Shown here: positions 1 to 8,307 of the stretch, piece by piece
Layout of the letters: each line of letters begins with the position of its first letter
Position numbering within the stretch: position 1 is the stretch's first letter
Assembly: GCF_027923765.1 (NCBI RefSeq)
Contig: NZ_AP026709.1
Coordinates: forward strand, 801,501 to 865,500
Source: Pseudodesulfovibrio nedwellii
GTDB taxonomy: Bacteria; Desulfobacterota; Desulfovibrionia; Desulfovibrionales; Desulfovibrionaceae
DNA: 64,000 nucleotides
Reading direction: 5' to 3'
Notes under the pieces: generated by a model
What the model was told of the DNA's origin: nothing
Database searches by the model: none
Seen by the model: the letters and a program-made list of their open reading frames with translations, nothing else
Program-made: the position numbers and the translations under genes

Positions 1-138
1 TTCATTCTCAACGGCCCCGGATGCGATGCGTCAGGCATTGAGTCATTCAGTGAACAGTCAGCGGATTCTACTGGCCTAAAACTGGAAAAGGGCCACGAGC
101 TTCTTTCATTCGCACTGAAAACATTCGGATTGAAATAA
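1..138 (+). CDS. C-terminal 45 residues of an unidentified protein (partial)
   Basis: An open frame enters from the left edge and stops at the TAA at 136-138, which overlaps the ATG of the next gene (TAATG). The tail is hydrophilic with a helical end (GHELLSFALK). I do not recognise a family from 45 residues. The stop/start overlap suggests translational coupling with the thioesterase gene downstream. Confidence 0.6.
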   Translation, partial: FILNGPGCDASGIESFSEQSADSTGLKLEKGHELLSFALKTFGLK

Positions 139-557
139 TGGCGCGCAAATCAGATTTTCCCGCGTGTGACAGTTGGTATTCACACTTCATTTCCTATGGT
201 GAAACTGATGCCATGGGTGTAGTATATCACGCTGAATATCTTCATCTTTTTGAACGATCTCGAAGTAAGCTCATCAGAGAATCAGGCATGAGTTACGCTG
301 AGACAGAACGTCGAGGTATAATGTTGCCTGTCCGTGAGGCACAATGCCGATACCGCGTACCCATCAGGTATGATGAAGAAATTTATATCCATGTAGGCAT
401 CGAAAAATGGGGCCGAGCTTCAGTCGATTTCATTTATGAAATCTGGAATCGGGAAAAGACCACACTCCATTCAACCGGCAAGACAAGTCACGCCTGCGTT
501 AACCTGGAAGGAAAACCAGTGCGTGTCCCTGACTGGCTCAAAAACCTTTTCTTATAA
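138..557 (+). CDS. YbgC/4HBT-family acyl-CoA thioesterase
   Basis: A 139-residue hotdog-fold protein. The active-site segment TDAMGVVYH (residues 23-31) is the 4HBT signature; Asp24 and His31 correspond to the catalytic Asp and the conserved His of YbgC. Members hydrolyse short- or medium-chain acyl-CoA thioesters in the cytoplasm. Length is normal for the family. The start codon overlaps the stop of the upstream gene and has no strong Shine-Dalgarno, which fits coupled translation. YbgC often sits with tol-pal genes, but here the Tol genes lie 16 kb away. The substrate cannot be read from sequence. Confidence 0.85.
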   Translation: MARKSDFPACDSWYSHFISYGETDAMGVVYHAEYLHLFERSRSKLIRESGMSYAETERRGIMLPVREAQCRYRVPIRYDEEIYIHVGIEKWGRASVDFIYEIWNREKTTLHSTGKTSHACVNLEGKPVRVPDWLKNLFL

Positions 558-634
558 AATACGACGAACCAAAGACTTCATAATATTAATTGAAATAGCC
601 GATTGCTAAACATGCTCTCCGGCAAGGATTTCCC

Positions 635-1420
635 ATGCGCATTGACATTCACGCCCACGCCTTTGATCCCAAAATTGCTCACAAGGTTCTTGTTCAGCTT
701 GAAGGCCACTACGGCATCAAACCGATCGGCACGGGCAAGACTGATGATCTCATTGAACGGTTGGACGAAGCCGGTATCGACAAATCTGTAGTACTGACTG
801 CTGCAACGACTCCAAGCCAGGTGATTCCGGCCAACAATTGGGCCATTCAACTCAAAAAAAACAATCCGCGTTTTATCCCGTTTGGCACTGTCCATCCAGG
901 CTTCGATCGTAATGCCGAGGAATTGGACCGTCTGGAAAGAAACGGTATCCAAGGACTTAAATTCCATCCCGATTTCCAAGGATTCAGAATGGATGACGAA
1001 GACTTCTTCGAAGTCATGGAACTCGTCCAAGGACGATTTGTTTGTATGTTCCACGTCGGAGATACTTTACCGCCTAACGAAAATCCTTCGTGTCCCAAAA
1101 AGATGGCTGCACTGAGAAAACGATTCCCCAAACCAATTATGATTGCGGCGCATATGGGCGGCTACCAACACTGGGAGTATGCCATTGAGCACCTTGCAGG
1201 GACCGATGTTTACGTAGATTGTTCAAGTGTACTGGACTTTGTAGACGACACACTTCTGAATCGTTTATTCGATGCCTTTTCGCATGATCATATTCTTTTT
1301 GGCAGCGATTACCCGCTTTTTGATGCGGCAACAGAGATTAAAAAAATTGCGTGCCGACTTAATCTGAACGACAGCCAAGTGGATGATCTCCTCAGCCGAG
1401 GTGAATCTCTTTTCGTCTAA
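635..1420 (+). CDS. Metal-dependent amidohydrolase (ACMSD/COG2159-like TIM barrel)
   Basis: A 261-residue TIM-barrel hydrolase or decarboxylase. Metal-binding elements appear in order: HAH (His6, His8) on strand 1, LKFHP (His111), FHVG (His140), AAHMGG (His173) and FGSDYP (Asp225) near the C terminus. This is the COG2159 pattern, whose members include aminocarboxymuconate-semialdehyde decarboxylase. Length suits the small bacterial members. AAGGA lies 6 bases before the ATG. It lies 77 bases after the thioesterase gene and may share its transcript. The actual substrate is unknown. Confidence 0.75.
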   Translation: MRIDIHAHAFDPKIAHKVLVQLEGHYGIKPIGTGKTDDLIERLDEAGIDKSVVLTAATTPSQVIPANNWAIQLKKNNPRFIPFGTVHPGFDRNAEELDRLERNGIQGLKFHPDFQGFRMDDEDFFEVMELVQGRFVCMFHVGDTLPPNENPSCPKKMAALRKRFPKPIMIAAHMGGYQHWEYAIEHLAGTDVYVDCSSVLDFVDDTLLNRLFDAFSHDHILFGSDYPLFDAATEIKKIACRLNLNDSQVDDLLSRGESLFV

Positions 1421-1450
1421 AAAAAATCAACACCTTTTGAAAAATAGGAG

Positions 1451-1480
1451 TTGATAAAAAGTGCGAACAGATTGTAAGAA
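1451..1480 (+). promoter_or_regulatory. Candidate sigma70 promoter for the lipoprotein gene
   Basis: TTGATA (1451-1456) and TAAGAA (1475-1480) are separated by 18 bases, about 35 bases before the start codon. A 7-base inverted repeat (TTGTAAG 1472-1478, CTTACAA 1498-1504) overlaps the -10 and the leader. Read by eye only. Confidence 0.35.
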
Positions 1481-1514
1481 GAAATTACCATTCAATGCTT
1501 ACAAGGGGTAATCA

Positions 1515-1736
1515 ATGAAACGTTTTTTCACACTTGTCATGCTGTGTCTATTTGCTTTTTCTCTGACGGCATGCTTTTCAAAAAAGTACATGATAACGAC
1601 CAATACGGGCAAAACGTATATTGCTGACGGTTCGCCAGAGTATGATGTCCAAACCGAGACCTACAAATTTGAGGACGACAAAGGGAAAAAGGTCATCCTC
1701 AATCAGGAAGACATTGAAGTTATCAAGGAACAATAA
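1515..1736 (+). CDS. Small YgdI/YgdR-type lipoprotein
   Basis: A 73-residue secreted lipoprotein. The N terminus has two basic residues, a hydrophobic stretch and a lipobox LTAC with Cys20 as the lipidation site. The mature part (about 53 residues) resembles the YgdI/YgdR (DUF903) fold, with the typical phrases YMITTNTGKTY, EYDVQTETYKFED and a closing hydrophobic strand. It is expected to be anchored in the inner or outer membrane facing the periplasm. Function is unknown in the family. AAGGGG lies 6 bases before the ATG, and a strong terminator follows directly, so it may be a single-gene unit. Confidence 0.8.
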   Translation: MKRFFTLVMLCLFAFSLTACFSKKYMITTNTGKTYIADGSPEYDVQTETYKFEDDKGKKVILNQEDIEVIKEQ

Positions 1737-1744
1737 TTTGCCAT

Positions 1745-1775
1745 AAAAAGCCCCGATAAAAATCGGGGCTTTTTA
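1745..1775. terminator. Bidirectional intrinsic terminator
   Basis: A perfect 13-bp inverted repeat (1745-1757 and 1762-1774) has a 4-base loop, a GC-rich core (GCCCCGAT) and A/T tracts on both sides. It lies between convergent genes and can end both the lipoprotein and dgt transcripts. Confidence 0.9.
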
Positions 1776-1797
1776 TTACAAACAAATACTGATTGAA

Positions 1798-3072
1798 TCA
1801 AATCAAATCATTAATAGATCCAAAATCTGGATCAAAAAGCCGTTTATACGTCCTCACAACAAATCCGTCAGTCATCCCGGAAATGTAATCACACAACATG
1901 CGCCGCCGTTCATAGGCATCATGCTTTTGCAATGCTATATGATAATGGGCCGGTAAAAGTCGGTAACCGGGAGCGTCCTTAATCACATATTCTTCTTCCA
2001 TGACCGTGAAAAGTTCACGCAGAATACGTCCACCCTTATATTCAAGTTGATGAACCTGAGGAGTGTGAAAAACCAAATTAATGGACAGCATTTTCAAAAG
2101 AGTACAAAGCGCCAAGCCTTCTTCCTCAACCTGGATGTCAAACCGGTAGCGGTGTGTTTTCTCTGCAAGGACATTGTCACGTTCGACGAATTTCGTTCCG
2201 TGAATAAATGTACCTATCAACCGTGCAAGGAAAGCACTGAAAGTGTCATCCGTAATAGCGGTGGCTAGTTCCTCAAGAAATCCCCGGTCATTGCCGGTAT
2301 ACTCTTTATCCTTGTCATCCATCCAATTCCGTATTTTTTTTATTGTGATGAAGCCTGCACGAATACCATCATCAATGTCATGGATTGAATAAGCGATGTC
2401 ATCGGCCCAATCCATAATTCGACATTCAAGCGACTTGAATGAATTCAATGCATTTTCATTTTCAAAAAGAGTAGAAAACTCGACATCAGGGCTAACAAAA
2501 TCAAGAATATCCTTCTGAAAATTGTAGATAAAATGATTCTTTTTCTTTTCTGAATTAGCAAACAACACTTTATATTTAAGCATCCCGTCAAGAAAAGCCC
2601 GTGTGGGATTCATGCCGGACCATTGAGTTTTATCTCTGTAAAACAGGTCAACCAAAATACGAAGATTCTGCGCATTCCCTTCAAAACCACCAGCTTCGAA
2701 CATCAATTCATTCAAAATCTGCTCACCGGCATGCCCAAAAGAAGGATGACCAATGTCATGTGCCAAGCAAATTGATTCGACCAAATCCTGATCTATCCTG
2801 AAACCGTCTGACAAAGCATTAGAAGAACGGTTAAGATGATTCACTATGGAACGACCGATTTGTGACACCTCCATAGAATGCGTCAGACGAGTACGATAAA
2901 AATCAAATTCACCGGACAAAAAGACCTGCGTCTTATTCTGAAGCCGACGAAAAGCCGGAGAATATATAATACGATCCCGATCCTGCTCAAATGGAGTGCG
3001 GCCCTTCACGTTTTTGGACTGACCACGCCCTATCCACTCAGTATCGAAGTCACTGTAAAAACTGTTTTTCAC
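1798..3072 (-). CDS. dgt: Deoxyguanosinetriphosphate triphosphohydrolase-like protein (dGTPase, HD domain)
   Basis: A 424-residue HD-domain dNTP triphosphohydrolase, which cleaves dNTPs to deoxynucleoside plus triphosphate. Metal ligands are visible: RTRLTHSMEV (His65), AHDIGH (His105-Asp106) and a later Asp in WADDIAYSIHD; FEGNAQNLRIL (130-140) is a family signature. The chosen start is GTG at 3072, preceded by AGGAGGA at about 5 bases. The longer frame back to 3159 would translate through the terminator of the upstream permease gene and is unlikely. Length fits the type 2 family. It shares its 3' terminator with the convergent lipoprotein gene. Confidence 0.9.
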   Translation of the reverse strand: MKNSFYSDFDTEWIGRGQSKNVKGRTPFEQDRDRIIYSPAFRRLQNKTQVFLSGEFDFYRTRLTHSMEVSQIGRSIVNHLNRSSNALSDGFRIDQDLVESICLAHDIGHPSFGHAGEQILNELMFEAGGFEGNAQNLRILVDLFYRDKTQWSGMNPTRAFLDGMLKYKVLFANSEKKKNHFIYNFQKDILDFVSPDVEFSTLFENENALNSFKSLECRIMDWADDIAYSIHDIDDGIRAGFITIKKIRNWMDDKDKEYTGNDRGFLEELATAITDDTFSAFLARLIGTFIHGTKFVERDNVLAEKTHRYRFDIQVEEEGLALCTLLKMLSINLVFHTPQVHQLEYKGGRILRELFTVMEEEYVIKDAPGYRLLPAHYHIALQKHDAYERRRMLCDYISGMTDGFVVRTYKRLFDPDFGSINDLI

Positions 3073-3111
3073 GCTTCCTCCTCGTCCTGAAAACTTACGT
3101 GGAACTCGGGA

Positions 3112-3147
3112 TAAAAGAAAGCCCCTCCCGGTAGGTACCGGAAGGGG
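3112..3147 (-). terminator. Intrinsic terminator after the amino-acid ABC permease
   Basis: Stem arms 3122-3133 and 3136-3147 pair with one mismatch (CCCC..CCGGTA with TACCGG..GGGG). On the minus strand the stem is followed by CTTTCTTTT. It lies between the permease stop and the dgt start. Confidence 0.8.
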
Positions 3148-3170
3148 ATTCATAATCATAGTATTGAGTG

Positions 3171-3881
3171 CTAACCTAGATCCGGGATTTTCCCGGCATT
3201 CTCACGCGCACCACTTCCAGCAGATAGCTTTCTTTCAAGAGCGTTAAAAAACCGCGAAAAAGAAAACGTCAATGTCAGATAGATACAGCCAGCACCCACG
3301 AGGAACGGAACATATGTATAATACCGTGCTCCAAGCACTTTTGCCGAGTACATCAACTCAGCCACACCAATGGTGGAAATAAGAGATGAATCCTTGAGCA
3401 AAACAATCAATTCGTTACCCAAAGGTGGAATCATACGCCGCAAAGCTTGTGGCAAAATGACATGAATCATGGCCTGCACATGACGCAATCCGGTACTACG
3501 GGCTGCTTCCATCTGTCCTGTATTAATGGACTGGATACCTGCCCGAATAATCTCGGCATTATACGCACCACTATTAATGCCTAGGGCAATCATACCGGTA
3601 AGCAAAGGATCCGGGGAAATCCCTTCGCCTGTCATCATCATGTAAATTTGCGGGAAGCCCAAGTAAAAGAAAAAAATCTGCAATAACATGGGAGTGCCGC
3701 GAATAATTTGAATATAGGCATCCGCAATAACGCGAATATAAAAACGGCGGCTAATGCGACACGTTCCGGCTAAAGTGCCAAGAATAAGCCCCATGGCAAG
3801 CGCACCAAGAGTGACCTGCAAGGACGCAAGTGCACCATTGAGCAACATATCATAATGTTTAAAAACCAGAGCGAAGTCCAC
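3171..3881 (-). CDS. Polar amino-acid ABC transporter permease (HisM/GlnP type)
   Basis: About 236 residues with several membrane segments and the binding-protein-dependent transport signature GMIALGINSGAYNAEIIRAGIQSI, the EAA-loop region that docks the ATPase. The ending KLSAGSGAREN is polar. I start it at GTG 3881, which has CAGGAG 6 bases upstream; the longer TTG start at 3902 lies inside a terminator-like hairpin and lacks a ribosome site. It follows the binding-protein gene on the same strand. No ATPase gene accompanies it in this window, so it must use one encoded elsewhere. Confidence 0.85.
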   Translation of the reverse strand: MDFALVFKHYDMLLNGALASLQVTLGALAMGLILGTLAGTCRISRRFYIRVIADAYIQIIRGTPMLLQIFFFYLGFPQIYMMMTGEGISPDPLLTGMIALGINSGAYNAEIIRAGIQSINTGQMEAARSTGLRHVQAMIHVILPQALRRMIPPLGNELIVLLKDSSLISTIGVAELMYSAKVLGARYYTYVPFLVGAGCIYLTLTFSFSRFFNALERKLSAGSGARENAGKIPDLG

Positions 3882-3895
3882 TATCAGCTCCTGAA

Positions 3896-3929
3896 AAGAC
3901 AAGCCGGGAGGAAATAGATCCCTCCCGGC
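3896..3929 (-). terminator. Hairpin between binding-protein and permease genes (partial terminator)
   Basis: Perfect 9-bp arms GCCGGGAGG (3903-3911) and CCTCCCGGC (3921-3929) are followed on the minus strand by TTGTCTTTT. It sits only 9 bases after the binding-protein stop. Such hairpins commonly attenuate or protect the 3' end so that binding protein is made in excess over permease; that role is inferred. Confidence 0.7.
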
Positions 3930-3938
3930 AAAGTTATA

Positions 3939-4700
3939 TTAGAGATTCCACTTCTTGACGAGAGCGTCGTAAGTACCGTCTTTTTTGACGGCTTCCAGAG
4001 CCTCATTCAAGGCTTTGAGAAGCGGATCATTGCCCTTACGGGAAATGATGGCGAATTCTTCGAAGGACAGCGGCTCTCCGGCACGCTTAAAAGTACCCTG
4101 CTTCATGTACTCATCAGCAACAGACAGGTCGGCGATGACAGCATCGGCGGCCTTGTTACGCAGCATCATGAAAGCAATGTTGTAGCTTTCGGGTTTGACG
4201 ACTTCGGCACCTTCAATCTTGTCAGCCTGCTGTTCACCGGTGGTACCCAACTGAACTGCAATCTTCTTGCCTTTGAGGTCGGCAGCAGAAGTAATGTTGG
4301 AATCAGGACGAGTAACGATAACCTGACCGCTGGCAATATACGGAGCGGAAAAGCTCACCTGCTTGGCACGATCAGGGGTGATGCTGAAACCAGACATCCC
4401 CATATCAACCTGACCGGACTGGACTGCTGTAACAATAGCAGCAAATTCCATGGTGACCCATTTGACCTTCAAGTCCATCTTTTTAGCCATTGCAGACAGC
4501 AGATCAATATCGAAACCAACGCGTTCACCATTGTCACCAATGGATTCGAACGGAGGATAGTCAGGGCTGTTACCGACAGCTATTTCGCCAGCGGCCTTGA
4601 CTTTATCCAGAGTGGTTCCAGCAAATGCGGAAACAGACAAAACACCGAGCAACATGGCGATAGCCATAACGGCTACGACATTGAACCTATTGAACTTCAT
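3939..4700 (-). CDS. Periplasmic polar amino-acid binding protein
   Basis: A 253-residue type II periplasmic binding protein. A signal peptide covers residues 1-27 (cleavage after AFA). The mature protein starts with LDKVKAAGEIAVGNSPDYPPFE and continues with GFDIDLLSAMAKKM, MGMSGFSITPDRAKQVSFSAPYI, GKKIAVQLGTTGEQ and ends in YDALVKKWNL, all typical of glutamine/histidine/cystine-type family 3 proteins. GGAGAAAGG precedes the ATG. It captures an amino acid in the periplasm for the downstream permease. The ligand cannot be assigned from sequence alone. Confidence 0.9.
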   Translation of the reverse strand: MKFNRFNVVAVMAIAMLLGVLSVSAFAGTTLDKVKAAGEIAVGNSPDYPPFESIGDNGERVGFDIDLLSAMAKKMDLKVKWVTMEFAAIVTAVQSGQVDMGMSGFSITPDRAKQVSFSAPYIASGQVIVTRPDSNITSAADLKGKKIAVQLGTTGEQQADKIEGAEVVKPESYNIAFMMLRNKAADAVIADLSVADEYMKQGTFKRAGEPLSFEEFAIISRKGNDPLLKALNEALEAVKKDGTYDALVKKWNL

Positions 4701-4772
4701 ACCTTTCTCCTTGAAAATTAAAAGTCATATCCAAACCATACGGCCTGAATAAAAATTAAGTACACCTGCCGC

Positions 4773-6308
4773 CTATTCCACTATGCCCGCCATAAGCGGA
4801 CCTATCTTACGAGATATTCCTTCCTCTGCCGTGTCGAGAATGTCAAGGATTCGGCCACGATAAATGACCGCAATACGATCAGACAATTGCAAGGCTTCGT
4901 TCAAATCTCCGGTCACAAGTAATACGCCAGCCATCTTTCGCGCTTCAAGCAAACGATTCCAAACCTCTTCGGTAGCAGAAACATCCAAGCCCTGTGTCGG
5001 TTGTTCTGCGACAATCAAACGAGGTTGGCGATACAGTTCGCGTGCAAGTACTGCTTTTTGCAGATTACCACCGGAAAGCTGCCATGCCAGCGCGTGAATT
5101 CGCCCCGGACGAATATCAAACTTCTTGATAAGCTCAATTGTATCCTTGGCCGCTTTTTTCTTATCCAGAAACCACCCCTTGGCAAAACCTTTCCGGGTCG
5201 TCAAAAGCAGATTGTCCACAAGATTCTGATTCGGCAAAGTAGCCAAACCAAGTCTGTCTTCCGGAATGTAACACATTGACCGATTCCAGGTAGATTCGGC
5301 AAAAAACTTACGCCAGGGTTGTCCCATTATAAAAACAGTATCCTGCGGCGGCTTGATCAATCCCGTAACAGCTTCGACCAACCCTTTTTGACCGTTACCG
5401 GCCACGCCCACTATAGAAACAACTTCGCCTTGGTGGACATCCAGATCAACTTCGGACAACCCAAGCCCGGTGAGATTCCTCACATCAAGAACTTTATCGC
5501 CCCTCTCGACAGGCTTTCGATCGACTTCCAACAACACTTCCTTGCCAACCATGCGTGAAGCAAGATCAGCCTTGGATTCAATAGTGTTGGGATCAAGTTC
5601 ACCCTCAATTCTACCACGACGCAAAATGGCAATTTCATCCGCCAATGCAATGACTTCTTCCAACTTGTGACTAATAAAAATGATGGATTTACCCTGTTCG
5701 GTCATACGCCACAGGGTTTTGAACAATCGTCCTGTCTCTTCGGGCGTCAAGACAGCGGTGGGCTCATCAAAAATAAGAATACGACTTTCACGATACAGCA
5801 GTTTCAAAATTTCAACCAACTGCCGCTCGCCCATGGAAAGATCGGCAATACGAGCATCTGGATCAATTTCCATGTCGTACTTACCGGCCAATTCACTCAC
5901 CCGCTTCGACATCTCTTTTCGTCTGATGAAGAAACTGCCTTCCTGTCCCAAAAGAACATTCTCAGCAACAGTCATAGAGTCAACCAACATAAAATGTTGA
6001 TACACCATACCGATTCCGGCTGCGATGGCATCTCTGGAAGAAGAAAAACGAACCGGTTTCCCATCAACTTCAATGGTGCCTTCATCCGGTTTGTACCGAC
6101 CAGCCAGCATGGACATCATGGTGGATTTACCAGCACCGTTTTCACCGAGCAAGGCTTTGATGCGTCCAGGATACACATCAAGGGTAATGGCATCATTAGC
6201 CACTATCTTGCCGAACCGTTTGGTGAGCCCTTTCAGACGCACCACGGGTATCACTCCAACTTCTACAGGACGACTTGGTACCGGACGAATATATTTCAAA
6301 TTGGTCAC
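4773..6308 (-). CDS. BMP-family nucleoside/purine ABC transporter, double ATP-binding subunit
   Basis: A 511-residue protein with two ABC domains in tandem, as in ribose/nucleoside importers. The first half has a canonical Walker A GENGAGKST (55-63), signature LSMGERQ and Walker B ILIFDEPTAVLTPEE. The second half has a degenerate P-loop (GVAGNGQKG) but an intact LSGGNLQKAVLAREL and IVAEQPTQGLD, the usual asymmetry of this subfamily. The start is GTG with GAGGGG 6 bases upstream and lies 3 bases after the permease stop. It energises the importer encoded by the two permeases and lipoprotein upstream. Confidence 0.9.
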   Translation of the reverse strand: MTNLKYIRPVPSRPVEVGVIPVVRLKGLTKRFGKIVANDAITLDVYPGRIKALLGENGAGKSTMMSMLAGRYKPDEGTIEVDGKPVRFSSSRDAIAAGIGMVYQHFMLVDSMTVAENVLLGQEGSFFIRRKEMSKRVSELAGKYDMEIDPDARIADLSMGERQLVEILKLLYRESRILIFDEPTAVLTPEETGRLFKTLWRMTEQGKSIIFISHKLEEVIALADEIAILRRGRIEGELDPNTIESKADLASRMVGKEVLLEVDRKPVERGDKVLDVRNLTGLGLSEVDLDVHQGEVVSIVGVAGNGQKGLVEAVTGLIKPPQDTVFIMGQPWRKFFAESTWNRSMCYIPEDRLGLATLPNQNLVDNLLLTTRKGFAKGWFLDKKKAAKDTIELIKKFDIRPGRIHALAWQLSGGNLQKAVLARELYRQPRLIVAEQPTQGLDVSATEEVWNRLLEARKMAGVLLVTGDLNEALQLSDRIAVIYRGRILDILDTAEEGISRKIGPLMAGIVE

Positions 6309-6311
6309 GCC

Positions 6312-7229
6312 TTACCCCTCAGGCTCGATGTTGGTACCGAGAGCGGCGGGTCCGTCAACACGACGCCCACGCCAAGCGGAAAGGATCAAAACCAAAATGG
6401 TCAGCAAGTAAGGGAGCATGAGCAACAAAGAAGACGATAAATTTGTACCGACAGCCTGCAAACGCAACTGAAAAGCCATCACGCCACCAAAAAGATAGGC
6501 ACCGACGACAGCACGCCCCGGCCGCCAGAAGGCAAAAATAACTAGCGCCACGGCAATCCATCCGCGCCCACCAGACAAACCGTTCGTCCATAGATGTGTA
6601 TACGCCAGCGAAAGGTACGCCCCACCAAGACCGATAAGAAAACCGCCAGCAACAACTGCAAAGTAACGAAGTACCACGGGCTTCAAACCGGCTGCGGAAG
6701 CAGCGGCAGGCATTTCACCGGTTGCGGTCACATGCAAACCGAGGCTAGTCCGTTTGAAAAAGAACCAGAATAGGAACGGTACGATGAATGAGACATACAC
6801 CAGCATGTCATGCTTGAAGAAAATCTCACCAATGACTGGAATTTGCGACAACACCGGGAAATCAAAAGGGCTAAATCCCGGCGCATGTAAGCCAACATAC
6901 GGCACACCAAGGTAGTGAGTCAGCCCAGTGCCAAGGATTGTCAGCGCCAAACCGGACACAACCTGATTTCCCAGACAGGAAATACAGACAAAGCCATGCA
7001 ATGAGGCAAAAATCATTCCGGCTGTTCCACCCGCAAGAAAACCGAGCCACGGTGAACCAGTGATCAGACTGACCCAAAAAGCAGCCAAGGCGGCAACGGA
7101 CATAATGCCCTCAACACCAAGGTTGAGCACGCCGCCCTTCTCGGTCATCATTTCGCCCAAAGTGGCATAAAGAATGGGGGTGCCGGACTGCACCGTTGCA
7201 GCAAAAAGCGGTATCAAAAATTCCCACAT
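6312..7229 (-). CDS. BMP-family nucleoside/purine ABC transporter permease 2 (NupQ-like)
   Basis: A 305-residue membrane protein of the BPD_transp_2 family. The N-terminal phrase ATLGEMMTEKGGVLNLGVEGIM is the hallmark of the smaller permease of CD-type nucleoside importers, followed by about eight hydrophobic segments and the loop TSLGLHVTATGEMPAAASAAGL that contacts the ATPase. It pairs with the longer permease directly upstream (4-base gap). The C terminus is short and polar (WRGRRVDGPAALG). Confidence 0.88.
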   Translation of the reverse strand: MWEFLIPLFAATVQSGTPILYATLGEMMTEKGGVLNLGVEGIMSVAALAAFWVSLITGSPWLGFLAGGTAGMIFASLHGFVCISCLGNQVVSGLALTILGTGLTHYLGVPYVGLHAPGFSPFDFPVLSQIPVIGEIFFKHDMLVYVSFIVPFLFWFFFKRTSLGLHVTATGEMPAAASAAGLKPVVLRYFAVVAGGFLIGLGGAYLSLAYTHLWTNGLSGGRGWIAVALVIFAFWRPGRAVVGAYLFGGVMAFQLRLQAVGTNLSSSLLLMLPYLLTILVLILSAWRGRRVDGPAALGTNIEPEG

Positions 7230-7233
7230 ACGC

Positions 7234-8298
7234 TTAATCCTGCCTCTGCTTACGTTCCAAGGTGTATAAAAGGAAGAACTGCCCGGCCAAAACGGTCAAG
7301 AGAATCATACCCTCCATGATCACACCAAATGCTGCTGGAATCTGCAATTCAAGCTGCAAATTTTCCACGCCGACCCGCAATGCAGCCAACAGGAATGAAG
7401 CAAACGCAATATTCAAGGGTTCAAGACGTGCCAACCAGGCCACGACAATCGCAGTGTAGCCGTATCCGACAATAAGACTTGGCTGCAAACGATTCAGGAC
7501 CGCCGAGGTTTCGATACATCCGGCAAACCCGGCAAATCCACCAGACAGGCACATAACGAACATGACGAGCATTCCGTAACGGATCTTGGCATACTTGGCC
7601 ACACGAGCACCTTCACCGCTGGCCTGCAATTCAAAACCAAGTCGAGTGAAACGCATGAAGGCCCACAGCCCTATACCGACGATCGCACAAAATAATAATC
7701 CCCAATGTACACGGGAGGAACCAATATAGGGAATGATCGCATTCACAGAAAATTCAGGAGTCATGGGGAACCCGAAGCTGGCCGGATCTTTCCAAACGCC
7801 AAAAACCAGATAATCGAGCAAAAGAATAGCAATATAGTTGAGCATCAACGTAGAAATAATTTCGTTGACGCGCAATTTTAGCTTGAGAAATGCAGGAATA
7901 AATGCCCAGGCTCCGCCAAGAATAAAAGCCATGATGAACATGAGCGGTAGCAAAATAAAACCTGGTAAATCAGGAAACAATAGAGCCATCCATGTAGCCC
8001 CAATTGCCCCAAGTGCAAACTGACCTTCCGCGCCGATATTCCATATCTGCATGCGAAAGGCTACAGCCACGCCCAAAGAACAAAGAAAAAGCGGAATGGC
8101 TTTAAGCAGTGCGCCTTCCAGCGCCCAAAGGTTACCAAAACTTCCCTGCCACAGAACCATCATCCCGTGCAGTGCGTCCTTGCCCTGCCCTTCAATGAGC
8201 AGAGCGCTCACAAAAAGGGAAAAGAGCAGGGCGCCCAGGAATACAACCAGGGCGCCCCACTTCCAGGGTTCATCTCTTTTTATTATTTTCAGAGGCAT
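7234..8298 (-). CDS. BMP-family nucleoside/purine ABC transporter permease 1 (NupP-like)
   Basis: A 354-residue member of BPD_transp_2 with about nine hydrophobic segments. WNIGAEGQFALGAIGATW is the diagnostic segment of the longer nucleoside permease, and LGFELQASGEGARVAKYAKI is the coupling loop. It lies 9 bases after the lipoprotein gene and 4 bases before the second permease, so the importer genes form one tight unit. The C-terminal end is basic (LERKQRQD), consistent with a cytoplasmic tail. Confidence 0.88.
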   Translation of the reverse strand: MPLKIIKRDEPWKWGALVVFLGALLFSLFVSALLIEGQGKDALHGMMVLWQGSFGNLWALEGALLKAIPLFLCSLGVAVAFRMQIWNIGAEGQFALGAIGATWMALLFPDLPGFILLPLMFIMAFILGGAWAFIPAFLKLKLRVNEIISTLMLNYIAILLLDYLVFGVWKDPASFGFPMTPEFSVNAIIPYIGSSRVHWGLLFCAIVGIGLWAFMRFTRLGFELQASGEGARVAKYAKIRYGMLVMFVMCLSGGFAGFAGCIETSAVLNRLQPSLIVGYGYTAIVVAWLARLEPLNIAFASFLLAALRVGVENLQLELQIPAAFGVIMEGMILLTVLAGQFFLLYTLERKQRQD

Positions 8299-8307
8299 GT
8301 GCCGTAC

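Noticed and set aside
3072-3159. Longer dgt start giving a 453-residue protein
   Set aside because: It would translate through the permease terminator, whereas GTG 3072 has a good AGGAGGA site.
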